The notes below the pieces were generated by a model. It had not been told where the DNA came from and did not search any database. It worked only from the letters and a program-made list of their open reading frames with translations. A stretch of DNA of 64,000 nt, from assembly GCA_034423195.1 (NCBI GenBank), contig DAOUIZ010000059.1:37645-101644 (forward strand), written 5' to 3'. The position numbers were made by a program, and so were the translations under genes. The stretch is from CATOSK01 sp034423195. Lineage in GTDB: Bacteria; Chloroflexota; Dehalococcoidia; Lucifugimonadales; UBA3495. Positions 50,036 to 57,537 of the stretch are shown piece by piece (the first letter of the stretch is position 1; each line of letters starts with the position of its first letter).

Positions 50036-51070
50036 ATGACTCAAGCCACTCCCAACAATTTCAGCAGCGCAATTTCCAGCGATGCCCCCGGGGGCCTTCC
50101 TGCGGGACTCAATCCTGAGGACCTGGTGGACATCTACACCCGGATGGTGCTGGCCCGCACCACGGACGAGCGCATCTGGATGATGAACCGCCAGGGCAAG
50201 GTGCCCATTGCCGCGTCGTCGCAGGGACATGAGGCGGGGCAGCTGGGCGTGCTGCTGGCGGCGGAGAAGGACGGCAACTGCTTCTTCTTCCCATATTACC
50301 GGGATTTGGCCCTGAAGATGTCCGTCGGGCTGACGCCGGCGCAGGTGATGAAGTCCTTCATGGGGAAGGAGGGCGAGCCCTACAGCAACGCGCGGCAGTT
50401 TCCCCTGCAGGGGGCCGACCTGGAGCGGCGGGTGATCCAGATCTCCAACGTGGTGGCGGCGGGCATGACCCAGGCGGTGGGGTTCGCCCTGGCGAACCGG
50501 ATGCGGGGCAATGGGACCGTCACCATCGTGTTCTTCGGGGATGGGGCGTCCAGCCAGGGGGAGAGCCACGAGGCGATGAACTTCGCCGGGATTCACCGGC
50601 TGCCGGTGGTGTTCGTCTGCGAGAACAACCGCTACGCCATATCCGTCCCCCAGGCGTCCCAGATGGCCATCAGCGACGTGGCCGGCCGGGCCGACGGCTA
50701 CGGCTTCCCCGGCGTGGTGGTGGACGGCATGGACCTGCTGGCCGTCTACCAGTCCATGAGCGAAGCCATCGGGCGGGCGCGGGACCAGGGGCCGGTCCTG
50801 GTGGAGCTGAAGCTGGAGCGGTTCATGCCCCACACCACCGACGACGACGACCGGCGCTACCGTCCGGCGGACGAGGTGGAGCAGGCCAAGCAGCGCGACC
50901 CGGTGCAGTCCCTGGGGGAGCTGCTGGTGGCGCAGGATTACGCCACGCCGGAAGGGCTGGAGGCCATCTCGCGGGAAGCCCGGCGGGCGGTGGACGAGGC
51001 CACCGACGCGGCCGACGCGGCCCCGCCTCCTCCCGCGTCGACGATGCTGGACAACCTGTTCGTGGAGTAG
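50036..51070 (+). CDS. 2-oxoacid dehydrogenase E1 component, alpha subunit
   Basis: Thiamine-diphosphate-dependent decarboxylase part of a pyruvate, branched-chain or acetoin dehydrogenase complex. The 344-residue product has the TPP/Mg motif FFGDGASSQGESHEAMNFAG near 162-182 followed by VVFVCENNRYAIS, as in E1-alpha subunits. SQGHEAGQLG near 58 and MKSFMGK near 102 lie before it. It starts with a short acidic leader. Partner subunits follow at 51258 (E1-beta) and 53048 (E2), with a toxin-antitoxin-like pair inserted. Confidence 0.93.
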   Translation: MTQATPNNFSSAISSDAPGGLPAGLNPEDLVDIYTRMVLARTTDERIWMMNRQGKVPIAASSQGHEAGQLGVLLAAEKDGNCFFFPYYRDLALKMSVGLTPAQVMKSFMGKEGEPYSNARQFPLQGADLERRVIQISNVVAAGMTQAVGFALANRMRGNGTVTIVFFGDGASSQGESHEAMNFAGIHRLPVVFVCENNRYAISVPQASQMAISDVAGRADGYGFPGVVVDGMDLLAVYQSMSEAIGRARDQGPVLVELKLERFMPHTTDDDDRRYRPADEVEQAKQRDPVQSLGELLVAQDYATPEGLEAISREARRAVDEATDAADAAPPPPASTMLDNLFVE

Positions 51071-51071
51071 G

Positions 51072-51250
51072 AGCGCGCCCAGAGCCTGCCCCGAGCGAAG
51101 GCCGGGGGGCCGTTTAGACAAGTTGCCGACAGGCAGGCCCCGAAAGCGCGCGAGATTTAGACAGAATCCCAAGAGTCTTCGGCCACTGGCCGGAGCGAGC
51201 GGGCCATGATGAGACAAGTTACCTTGCATGGCCCGCGAGCGATTTAGAAG
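51072..51250 (+). repeat. Two hairpin-family copies upstream of E1-beta
   Basis: Copy 1: GGGGCC/GGCCCC (51106-51111 with 51136-51141) around a 24-base loop with TTTAGACAAGTTGCC. Copy 2: a perfect 10-bp stem GCGGGCCATG/CATGGCCCGC (51199-51208 with 51227-51236) and 18-base loop ATGAGACAAGTTACCTTG, the longest and cleanest in the window. It ends 21 bases before ATG 51258. GGCCACTGGCCGGAGCGAGC precedes it. Confidence 0.9.
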
Positions 51251-51257
51251 AGAAGCA

Positions 51258-52241
51258 ATGGCCGAAAAGACCGTAATCGAAGCAGTCCGGGAAGCCATGT
51301 GGGAGGAGATGCAGCGCGACTCCTCTGTCTTCGTCATGGGCGAGGACGTGGGGCGGCGCGGCGGCGTCTTCCTGTCCACCCAGGGGTTCATCGAGGAGTT
51401 CGGCCCGGAGCGGGTCATCGACACGCCCCTGGCCGAGGCGTCCATCATGGGGATCGCGCTGGGGGCGGCCTTCGGCGGGATGCGGCCTATCCCTGAAGTC
51501 CAGTTCTCCGACTTCGTCTGGCCCAGCGTCAACCAGCTCATCGGGGAGGCGGCGCGGACCTGCTACGGGACCAACGGGCAGCTGCCGGTGCCGATGGTGG
51601 TGCGGATTCCCTACGGGGGCGGCATCCGGGGCGGGCTGTTCCACTCGCAGAACGTGGAGGCCCACTTCTTCCACACGCCGGGGCTGAAGGTGGTGACGCC
51701 GTCCACGCCCTACGACGCCAAGGGGCTGCTGAAAGCCGCCATCCGGGACAACAACCCGGTGATATTCCTGGAGCACAAGAAGACCTACCGGCTGGTGCGG
51801 GGCGAGGTGCCGGAGGAGGAGTACCTGCTGCCCATCGGCGCGGCGGACGTGAAGCGGGTTGGCTCCGACGTTACCGTGGTGGGGTACGGGCTGGTGCTGC
51901 ATTACTGCCTGGAGGCGGCGGAAGAGGCCGCCGGGCGGGGCATCGGTGTGGAGGTGGTGGACCTGCGCAGCCTGCGTCCGCTGGACACGGGGACGATTCT
52001 GGAGTCGGTGCGGAAGACGGGCAAGCTGCTGGTGGTCCACGAGGACAACCTGACCGGGGGCGTGGGCGCGGAGATCGCGGCGTTGGCCGCCGACCAGGCC
52101 TTCGAGTACCTGGACGGGCCGGTGATGCGGGTGTGCGGCCCCGACGTTCCGACGATGCCCTTCGCCTCCAGCCTGGAGGACGCCTACATGCCGACGGCGG
52201 AGAAGATAGGCGCGGCGCTGGACCGGCTGGCGGCTTATTGA
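51258..52241 (+). CDS. 2-oxoacid dehydrogenase E1 component, beta subunit
   Basis: Codes for 327 residues. MGEDVGRRGGVFLST near 30, FIEEFGPERVIDTPLAEASIMGIALG near 45-70, and PVVIRIPYGGGIRGG-like RIPYGGGIRGGLFHSQN near 120 are E1-beta blocks. It pairs with the alpha subunit upstream to bind thiamine diphosphate. ATG 51258 has AGAAGAGAAGC upstream. The C-terminal transketolase-like domain (about 195-327) is complete. Confidence 0.93.
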   Translation: MAEKTVIEAVREAMWEEMQRDSSVFVMGEDVGRRGGVFLSTQGFIEEFGPERVIDTPLAEASIMGIALGAAFGGMRPIPEVQFSDFVWPSVNQLIGEAARTCYGTNGQLPVPMVVRIPYGGGIRGGLFHSQNVEAHFFHTPGLKVVTPSTPYDAKGLLKAAIRDNNPVIFLEHKKTYRLVRGEVPEEEYLLPIGAADVKRVGSDVTVVGYGLVLHYCLEAAEEAAGRGIGVEVVDLRSLRPLDTGTILESVRKTGKLLVVHEDNLTGGVGAEIAALAADQAFEYLDGPVMRVCGPDVPTMPFASSLEDAYMPTAEKIGAALDRLAAY

Positions 52242-52269
52242 CGGCTCCCGCATCTGTCTTTGACCCCAT

Positions 52270-52345
52270 GAGCGGGAGGCACGGAGCCGCCAAGGAGCCC
52301 TAGACAAGTTACCCAACTTGGCGACGGAGGAGGCGACCCTTAGAA
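52270..52345 (+). repeat. Hairpin-family copy before DUF433 gene
   Basis: GCCAAG (52289-52294) pairs with CTTGGC (52317-52322) around a longer loop with core CTAGACAAGTTACCC. Sense to the gene at 52348 and ends 3 bases before its ATG. Confidence 0.75.
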
Positions 52346-52347
52346 CT

Positions 52348-52593
52348 ATGTTGGCGACAGACTGGGAAACCTGCCCCGAGGTGGAGCGCGACCCGGAAAA
52401 ACTCGGCGGAGTCCCGGTTTTCCGGCATACCCGCCTTCCTTTGTACGCCCTCTTTGCGAACCTGAGGGATGGAGCGACGGTTGAGGAGTTCGTGGAGTGG
52501 TTCCCCGGCGTCGACAGGGCCCAGGTCAACGCCGTCCTGGACCACGCGGTGAAGTCCTTGCAAGTTTATCTCGTGCATGAGAATACTGTTTGA
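52348..52593 (+). CDS. DUF433 antitoxin-like protein
   Basis: Codes for 81 residues. GGVPVFRHTRLPLYALFANL near 22-40 followed by GATVEEFVEWFPGVDRAQVNAVLDHAV is the DUF433 pattern (a winged-helix-type DNA-binding antitoxin). It overlaps the next gene by 17 bases, so the two are translationally coupled. ATG 52348 is preferred to a start in the repeat. It sits inside the 2-oxoacid dehydrogenase operon. Confidence 0.85.
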   Translation: MLATDWETCPEVERDPEKLGGVPVFRHTRLPLYALFANLRDGATVEEFVEWFPGVDRAQVNAVLDHAVKSLQVYLVHENTV

Positions 52594-52903
52594 TCACTGC
52601 ACCCCGGCCCCCCTTAGGCGGTACTTGACCGGACACTCCGTGGATACAGCGGCAGAGCGGGGATGGGAGGAACTGAGGAACGGAGTTCTTCTGGACAGAG
52701 CAGAAGCGGAGGGCTACCAACTCCTCGTCACCGCTGACCAAGGCATTCGCCACCAGCAAAATCTGGCAAGCAGAAGGATAGCGGTGCTGGTTCTGCTGTC
52801 AGCGTCATGGCCCGACACCCTGCCGCATGTAGATTTTATCGTGGCAGCCGTTGACCAAATGACTGAAGGCGACGTGAGGGAAATCTCGATCACAAGGGCG
52901 TAA
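52577..52903 (+). CDS. DUF5615 PIN-like toxin
   Basis: Codes for 108 residues. MRILFDHCTPAPL at the start, with Asp in FDH, and LLVTADQGIRHQQN near 52 with the second Asp are the acidic residues of DUF5615, a PIN-like nuclease family. It pairs with the DUF433 gene upstream, an established toxin-antitoxin-type combination. Activity against tRNA or mRNA is inferred from the fold. Confidence 0.82.
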   Translation: MRILFDHCTPAPLRRYLTGHSVDTAAERGWEELRNGVLLDRAEAEGYQLLVTADQGIRHQQNLASRRIAVLVLLSASWPDTLPHVDFIVAAVDQMTEGDVREISITRA

Positions 52904-53047
52904 CCTCCCCAAGGGCGCAACGTCGAGGTTGGGAGCACACCCGGGCACAGGAAATTGAAACGGATTAAGGACGAAGCTGTGGGCCGGTTATCGCTGACAA
53001 ATCATTTCGCCCGAGGGCGAAAGCGGCGGCGGACAGAGAGGTGAACC

Positions 53048-54415
53048 TTGGCGCTAGTGATTGAACTTCCCCAGGTTGGCGAGTCGGTGGTGGAAGGCAC
53101 CATCGGCAAGTGGCTGAAGCAGCCCGGGGACACAATCCAAAGGTACGACCCGCTGGTGGAAGTGGTGACGGACAAGGTCACCATGGATATGCCGTCCCCG
53201 GTCACCGGCACCCTGCTGCGGATTCTCGCGCAGGAGGGGGATGTGGTCCCCATGGGCGCGCCCATCGCCGAGGTGGAGACCGATGATGCGCCCGCGGCGG
53301 CAGCATCCCCCCCGGAATCCGTTGCAGATGCCGCTCCGGCCGCTCCGGCGGCTCCCGCCAGCCCCGGGACAACCGGCTACCTGATTCGCGACCAGCGCCC
53401 GGTCGGGCCCACCGGCGGCGGCCCCGGCGGACAGCCACCGGGGTCGGATGTTGCATCGCCCGCGTCCGTCCCCCAAGCCGACCCGGAACCGGCCCGGCTG
53501 TCCCCGGCAGTGCGCCGGTTGGCCCGGGAGCACAACGTGGACCTGTCCCAGGTCGCGGGCACCGGGATGGGCGGACGCATCACCCGGCAGGATGTGGAAG
53601 CCCACATCGAGAAACGCACCGCCGCTCCGGCGGCCCCGGCGGAGGCTGCGCCAACTCCGGCGACAGCGCCCGTCGCGGCGGTCTCGCCAGCGTTGGATGG
53701 CCAGGACGAGGAACGCATCCCGCTGACCCCGGTGCGCCGCATGATTGCCGAGGCGATGGTCCGCAGCGTGACCCAGATCCCCCACGCCTGGAGCACCGTC
53801 GAGGTGGATGTCACCAGGCTGGTGGCGGTGCGCGGCGGACTGCGGGATTCCTTCCAGCAGCGGGAAGGCGTGGAGATTACCTACCTTCCCTTCGTCATCA
53901 AGATGGTGGTGGAAGCGCTGCGGGAGAACCCCACGCTGAACGCATCCTGGGGCGAAGACGCTATCATCCTGAAGAAGCGCATCAACATGGGCATCGCCGT
54001 GGCCGGGCCGGAGGGACTGATTGTGCCGGTAATCCACGATGCCCAGCAGTTTAGCATCGCCGGCCTCGCCCACCGGGTCGCCGACCTGACCTCCCGGGCC
54101 CGCTCCCGCCGCCTGACCCTGGACGATGTTCAGAGCGGCACCTTCACCCTGAACAACACCGGCGTACTCGGCTCTACCGTGTCCCAGCCCATCATCAACC
54201 CTCCGCAGGCCGCCATCCTGACCACCGAGGCAATCCAGAAGCGGCCGGTGGTCGTGCCAGACTCAATAAACAGGGACGCCATCGCCATCAGGTCGATGAT
54301 GAACGTCTGCCTGTCCTTCGACCACCGCATCAACGACGGCGCCGAGTCCAGCGCCTTCCTGCAGTCGGTGAAGAGGGGGCTGGAAGCCATAGACGCCGAC
54401 ACCCCCATCTACTAA
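53048..54415 (+). CDS. 2-oxoacid dehydrogenase E2 (dihydrolipoamide acyltransferase)
   Basis: Codes for 455 residues in the usual three domains. Lipoyl domain: residues about 1-80, with the lipoylation Lys in VVTDKVTMDMPSP. An Ala/Pro-rich linker follows. E3-binding domain: SPAVRRLAREHNVDLSQVAG near 155-175. Catalytic domain: about 220-455 with SFDHRINDGAES near the end giving the catalytic His and Asp. The TTG start has AGAGGTG upstream. E1-alpha, E1-beta and E2 lie in order, but E3 is not in the window. Confidence 0.94.
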   Translation: MALVIELPQVGESVVEGTIGKWLKQPGDTIQRYDPLVEVVTDKVTMDMPSPVTGTLLRILAQEGDVVPMGAPIAEVETDDAPAAAASPPESVADAAPAAPAAPASPGTTGYLIRDQRPVGPTGGGPGGQPPGSDVASPASVPQADPEPARLSPAVRRLAREHNVDLSQVAGTGMGGRITRQDVEAHIEKRTAAPAAPAEAAPTPATAPVAAVSPALDGQDEERIPLTPVRRMIAEAMVRSVTQIPHAWSTVEVDVTRLVAVRGGLRDSFQQREGVEITYLPFVIKMVVEALRENPTLNASWGEDAIILKKRINMGIAVAGPEGLIVPVIHDAQQFSIAGLAHRVADLTSRARSRRLTLDDVQSGTFTLNNTGVLGSTVSQPIINPPQAAILTTEAIQKRPVVVPDSINRDAIAIRSMMNVCLSFDHRINDGAESSAFLQSVKRGLEAIDADTPIY

Positions 54416-54419
54416 CGCC

Positions 54420-54611
54420 GTTCTGAGGGTCGCCGCTTTCGCTCGTGCTGTTTGAGTAACTTGTCCAAGACTCGCTGGGCGGCGTTCCGAGGGTCGCCAC
54501 TTTCGCTCGTGCAATTTGGGTAACTTGTCTAAGACTCGCTGGGCGGCGTTCCGAGGGTCGCCGCTTTCGCTCGTGCTGTTTGAGTAACTTGTCTAAGACT
54601 CGCTGGGCGGC
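54420..54611 (-). repeat. Three tandem 64-bp hairpin-family units, antisense
   Basis: Units begin at 54420, 54484 and 54548, exactly 64 bases apart. The core runs in the opposite sense to the flanking plus-strand genes: TTGTCCAAG and TTGTCTAAG on the plus strand. The stem of these units is weaker (GAGT/ACTC) and the flank TTTCGCTCGTGC is unlike the other copies. It is the one clear exception to the sense-orientation rule. The lipB start lies just after it. Confidence 0.8.
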
Positions 54612-54615
54612 TCCG

Positions 54616-55284
54616 TTGCCGCCGGTCTGCCGGGTGGTCATGCCGGGAACGGTGGACTACCGCCGGGCGTGGGACTGGCAGGTGGAATTGGCCGATGCTG
54701 TCCGCGAGGGGGGGCAGCCCAACACCCTGCTGCTCCTCGAGCATCCCCCGGTCTACACCCTGGGCCGTCTCAGCAAGCCGGAGCACCTGCTGGCTACCCC
54801 GGAGGAGCTGGCGGCTGCCGGTGCGGACGTGGTGGAAACCGACCGGGGCGGTCAGATAACCTTCCACGGCCCCGGCCAGCTGGTCGCCTATCCGGTGGTG
54901 GACCTGAGGGGATGGGGCGGCCCCCTGAAGTACGTGCGGACGCTGGAGCAGGTCATCATCAACGTTCTTGCCGACTTCGGCATCCCCGCCCGGCTCGAAC
55001 CCGGCCTGACCGGAGTTTGGGTGGACGACGCCAAAATCGCCGCCATCGGAGTCAAAATCAGCCGGGGCGTCGCCTACCACGGCTTCTCCATCAACGTCAA
55101 CACCGACCTCTCCTGGTACGACTGGATAGTCCCCTGCGGCATTGAAGACGGTCGGGTTACTTCCATGGAGAGGCTGTTGGGGCATCCGGTGGACTTGGCA
55201 GAGGTGTCGGAGCGGGTGGCGGCGCGGTTTGGGGAGGGGATGGGGTTGGATTTAGAACTGCCTCAACCTTCCCAGCGAATTTGA
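54616..55284 (+). CDS. lipB: Lipoyl(octanoyl) transferase LipB
   Basis: Transfers octanoyl from ACP to the lipoyl domains of E2 and related proteins, so it serves the E2 encoded upstream. The product has RGGQITFHGPGQLVAYP near 80 (active-site region), and KIAAIGVKISRGVAYHGFSIN near 145 with the catalytic Cys in PCGI near 172. Residues CRVVMPGTVDYRRAWDWQ correspond to the family N-terminus, so I choose the TTG at 54616 over ATG 54640, which would cut that strand. No good ribosome-binding site supports either. The region upstream is repeat DNA. Confidence 0.88.
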   Translation: MPPVCRVVMPGTVDYRRAWDWQVELADAVREGGQPNTLLLLEHPPVYTLGRLSKPEHLLATPEELAAAGADVVETDRGGQITFHGPGQLVAYPVVDLRGWGGPLKYVRTLEQVIINVLADFGIPARLEPGLTGVWVDDAKIAAIGVKISRGVAYHGFSINVNTDLSWYDWIVPCGIEDGRVTSMERLLGHPVDLAEVSERVAARFGEGMGLDLELPQPSQRI

Positions 55285-55299
55285 ACCAAGGATAGCGCC

Positions 55300-55629
55300 A
55301 TGCCCTACGACGAGACCCTGGCCCAGCGAGTTGAACAAATTCTCTCCCACCAGCCTGGCATCGTATCCAGGAAGATGTTCGGCGGGCTGGCCTTCATGCT
55401 CAACGGGAACATGTCCGTGGGAATCCACCGGGACCAGCTTATGGTGCGGGTGGGGCCGGATGAGTACGAAGATGCGCTGACCCTTCCCCACTGCCGTCCC
55501 ATGGACTTCACCGGGCGTCCGATGCGGGGGTTCGTGGTGGTGGACCCGGAGGGAATCGCCGGCGACGCTGCGTTGGGCGAGTGGGTGCAGCGGGGAGTTG
55601 CCTTCGCCTCAACCCTTCCCGCCAAGTAG
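55300..55629 (+). CDS. TfoX N-terminal domain protein
   Basis: Codes for 109 residues. VSRKMFGGLAFMLNGNMSVGIHRDQLMVRVG near 22-50 in pieces is the core of the TfoX-N domain. Only that domain is present, not the C-terminal half of the competence regulator TfoX/Sxy. The function of such short proteins is unknown. It follows lipB after 15 bases, so they share a transcript. Confidence 0.88.
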   Translation: MPYDETLAQRVEQILSHQPGIVSRKMFGGLAFMLNGNMSVGIHRDQLMVRVGPDEYEDALTLPHCRPMDFTGRPMRGFVVVDPEGIAGDAALGEWVQRGVAFASTLPAK

Positions 55630-55744
55630 GACACTCCCCTTTTCGACAACCCGTCTTCCCGCCGGGTATCATTGCTCCCCGGGGCCGGACGGTCCGGTTG
55701 CCGTGACCCGGGATTGGCCGGAGTAACAGCTCAGGGGGTATCCG

Positions 55745-56929
55745 ATGCCGGTTTCTTCAGGTGTTCGCAGGTCGTTGGAGCAGGGCGGGTGGATACGCCG
55801 GATGTTCGAAGCCGGCATCGCGTTGAAAGCCCAGTACGGCGAGGACAATGTCTTCGACCTTTCCCTGGGAAACCCGGTGGTGGAGCCTCCCGCTGAATTC
55901 AGGGATGAGCTGAGGCGGCTGGCCGAGACGCCCCTGCCCGGAATGCACCGCTACATGCCCAACAACGGCTACCCCGAGACCCGGCAGGCGGTGGCCGACA
56001 GCCTGCGGGAGGAAACCGGCCTCGGCTTCACCGCCGGCGACGTGGTGATGACCTGCGGGGCGGCGGCGGCGCTGAACGTCGTCCTCAAGACCATCCTCGA
56101 CCCGGGCGACGAGGTCATCATCCTGTCGCCCTACTTCGTCGAGTACGGTTTCTACATCGACAACCACCAGGGGAGTCCGGTGGTCGTGCCCACCGATGAG
56201 GGTTTCCAGCCGGACCTGGCCGCCATCGAAGCCGCCGTCTCTCCCCGGACCAGGGCCATCATCATCAACTCTCCCAACAATCCATCGGGAGTGGTCTATT
56301 CCGCCGATACCCTGGAAGACCTGGCCGGGCTCCTGGAGCGGTGCCAGTCCCGCATCGGCAGTCCCATCTACCTGATCAGCGACGAGCCCTACCGCCGCAT
56401 CATCTTCGACGGCCTGACCTATCCCCAGGTGTTCCCCCACTACGACAACACCATCGTGGTCACGTCCCACGCCAAGGACCTGGCCCTGCCGGGGGAGCGC
56501 ATCGGGCACATCGCCGTCAGCCCGGCCTGCGCCGACCGGGGAGAGCTGGCGGACGGGTTCACCTTCTGCAACCGCACCTTGGGATTCGTCAATGCGCCCG
56601 CGCTCATGCAGCACGTCGTCCGCCGCCTGCAGGGGGTCAGCGTGGACGCCGGGGACTACCAGCGGAAACGGGACTTCCTCCATTCCCAGCTCACCGAAAT
56701 GGGTTACTCGGTGGTCAAACCCCAGGGAGCCTTCTATCTATTCCCCAAGTCGCCGGTGGAGGATGACGTCGCTTTCGTGGAGGCCCTCCAGGAGTTCAAC
56801 GTCCTGACCGTGCCGGGGCGGGGATTCGGGACGCCCGGCCACTTCCGCATTTCCTACTGCATCGAGGACCGGGTGCTGGAAGGGGCGATGGACGGGTTCG
56901 CCCGCACCGCGGAGCGGTTCGGCCTCTGA
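55745..56929 (+). CDS. Class I/II PLP-dependent aminotransferase
   Basis: Codes for 394 residues. MHRYMPNNGYPETRQAVADSL near 75, NSPNNPSGVVY near 185, the PLP Lys in SHAKDLALPGERIGH near 240 and FRISYCIEDRVLEG near 375 are family blocks. Aspartate or aromatic amino acids are typical substrates. The H in SHAKDLAL replaces the more usual SKS/SFS before the Lys, so specificity is uncertain. It has a long leader of about 115 bases. Confidence 0.9.
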   Translation: MPVSSGVRRSLEQGGWIRRMFEAGIALKAQYGEDNVFDLSLGNPVVEPPAEFRDELRRLAETPLPGMHRYMPNNGYPETRQAVADSLREETGLGFTAGDVVMTCGAAAALNVVLKTILDPGDEVIILSPYFVEYGFYIDNHQGSPVVVPTDEGFQPDLAAIEAAVSPRTRAIIINSPNNPSGVVYSADTLEDLAGLLERCQSRIGSPIYLISDEPYRRIIFDGLTYPQVFPHYDNTIVVTSHAKDLALPGERIGHIAVSPACADRGELADGFTFCNRTLGFVNAPALMQHVVRRLQGVSVDAGDYQRKRDFLHSQLTEMGYSVVKPQGAFYLFPKSPVEDDVAFVEALQEFNVLTVPGRGFGTPGHFRISYCIEDRVLEGAMDGFARTAERFGL

Positions 56930-56932
56930 GCG

Positions 56933-57487
56933 TCAGTCCGCGAAGACCTGCGCCAAATCAATGGACAACCCGGGCAGCAGCGGGGATGCCAGCAAGTCCT
57001 CGGCGCTGAAGGTGGCGGTCAGTGTCCAACCGTTGGCCCCGGCGGACAGCACTTCCACCGTCCTGGCGGCCGGGTCGATGATCCAGTATTCCAGGACGCC
57101 CCGCTCGGCGTAGACATCCTGCTTGTGGCCCCGGTCGTGCCGTTGGGTGGACGGGGAAAGGATCTCCAACACCAGGTCCGGCGCCCCCTGGATGTTGGCC
57201 TCGGTGATTATCCCCCGCCGTTCGTTGGAAATGAACAGGACATCAGGTTGGTACACCTCCCGGTCGGGAAACACCACGTCCAGGGGAGCGAAACGCACTT
57301 CGCCTAACCCGCTGGCTTCAACAAACTCGAAAAGTTGCACTCCAAGCCTGATTGATATCGTCTGGTGCTTATAGGTGGGTGAAGGGGCCAAAATGAGCTC
57401 TCCGTCAATCAGTTGGCAGCGCACGTCGTCGGGCGTGTTCATGTAGTCTGCGACGGTGAGCTTGGTCTTGGGCTTTGGCTGCGTCAT
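56933..57487 (-). CDS. Uma2 family (DUF820) endonuclease-like protein
   Basis: Codes for 184 residues. The PD-(D/E)XK-like core is seen in YQPDVLFISNERRG near 95 with the Asp, and PDLVLEILSPSTQRHDRGHK near 125 with Glu and a Lys. Uma2 proteins are common in cyanobacteria and Chloroflexi and occur in many genomic copies; function is unknown. The stop lies 3 bases from the convergent aminotransferase stop. Confidence 0.88.
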   Translation of the reverse strand: MTQPKPKTKLTVADYMNTPDDVRCQLIDGELILAPSPTYKHQTISIRLGVQLFEFVEASGLGEVRFAPLDVVFPDREVYQPDVLFISNERRGIITEANIQGAPDLVLEILSPSTQRHDRGHKQDVYAERGVLEYWIIDPAARTVEVLSAGANGWTLTATFSAEDLLASPLLPGLSIDLAQVFAD

Positions 57488-57537
57488 GGCATGACCTCAA
57501 CGGGGCGATTCCGTCCCATCCTCCCTATCTCCTGCGC

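Noticed and set aside
54580..54640. lipB starting within the repeat at 54580
   Set aside because: The extra N-terminus is repeat sequence; the family N-terminus begins at about 54620.
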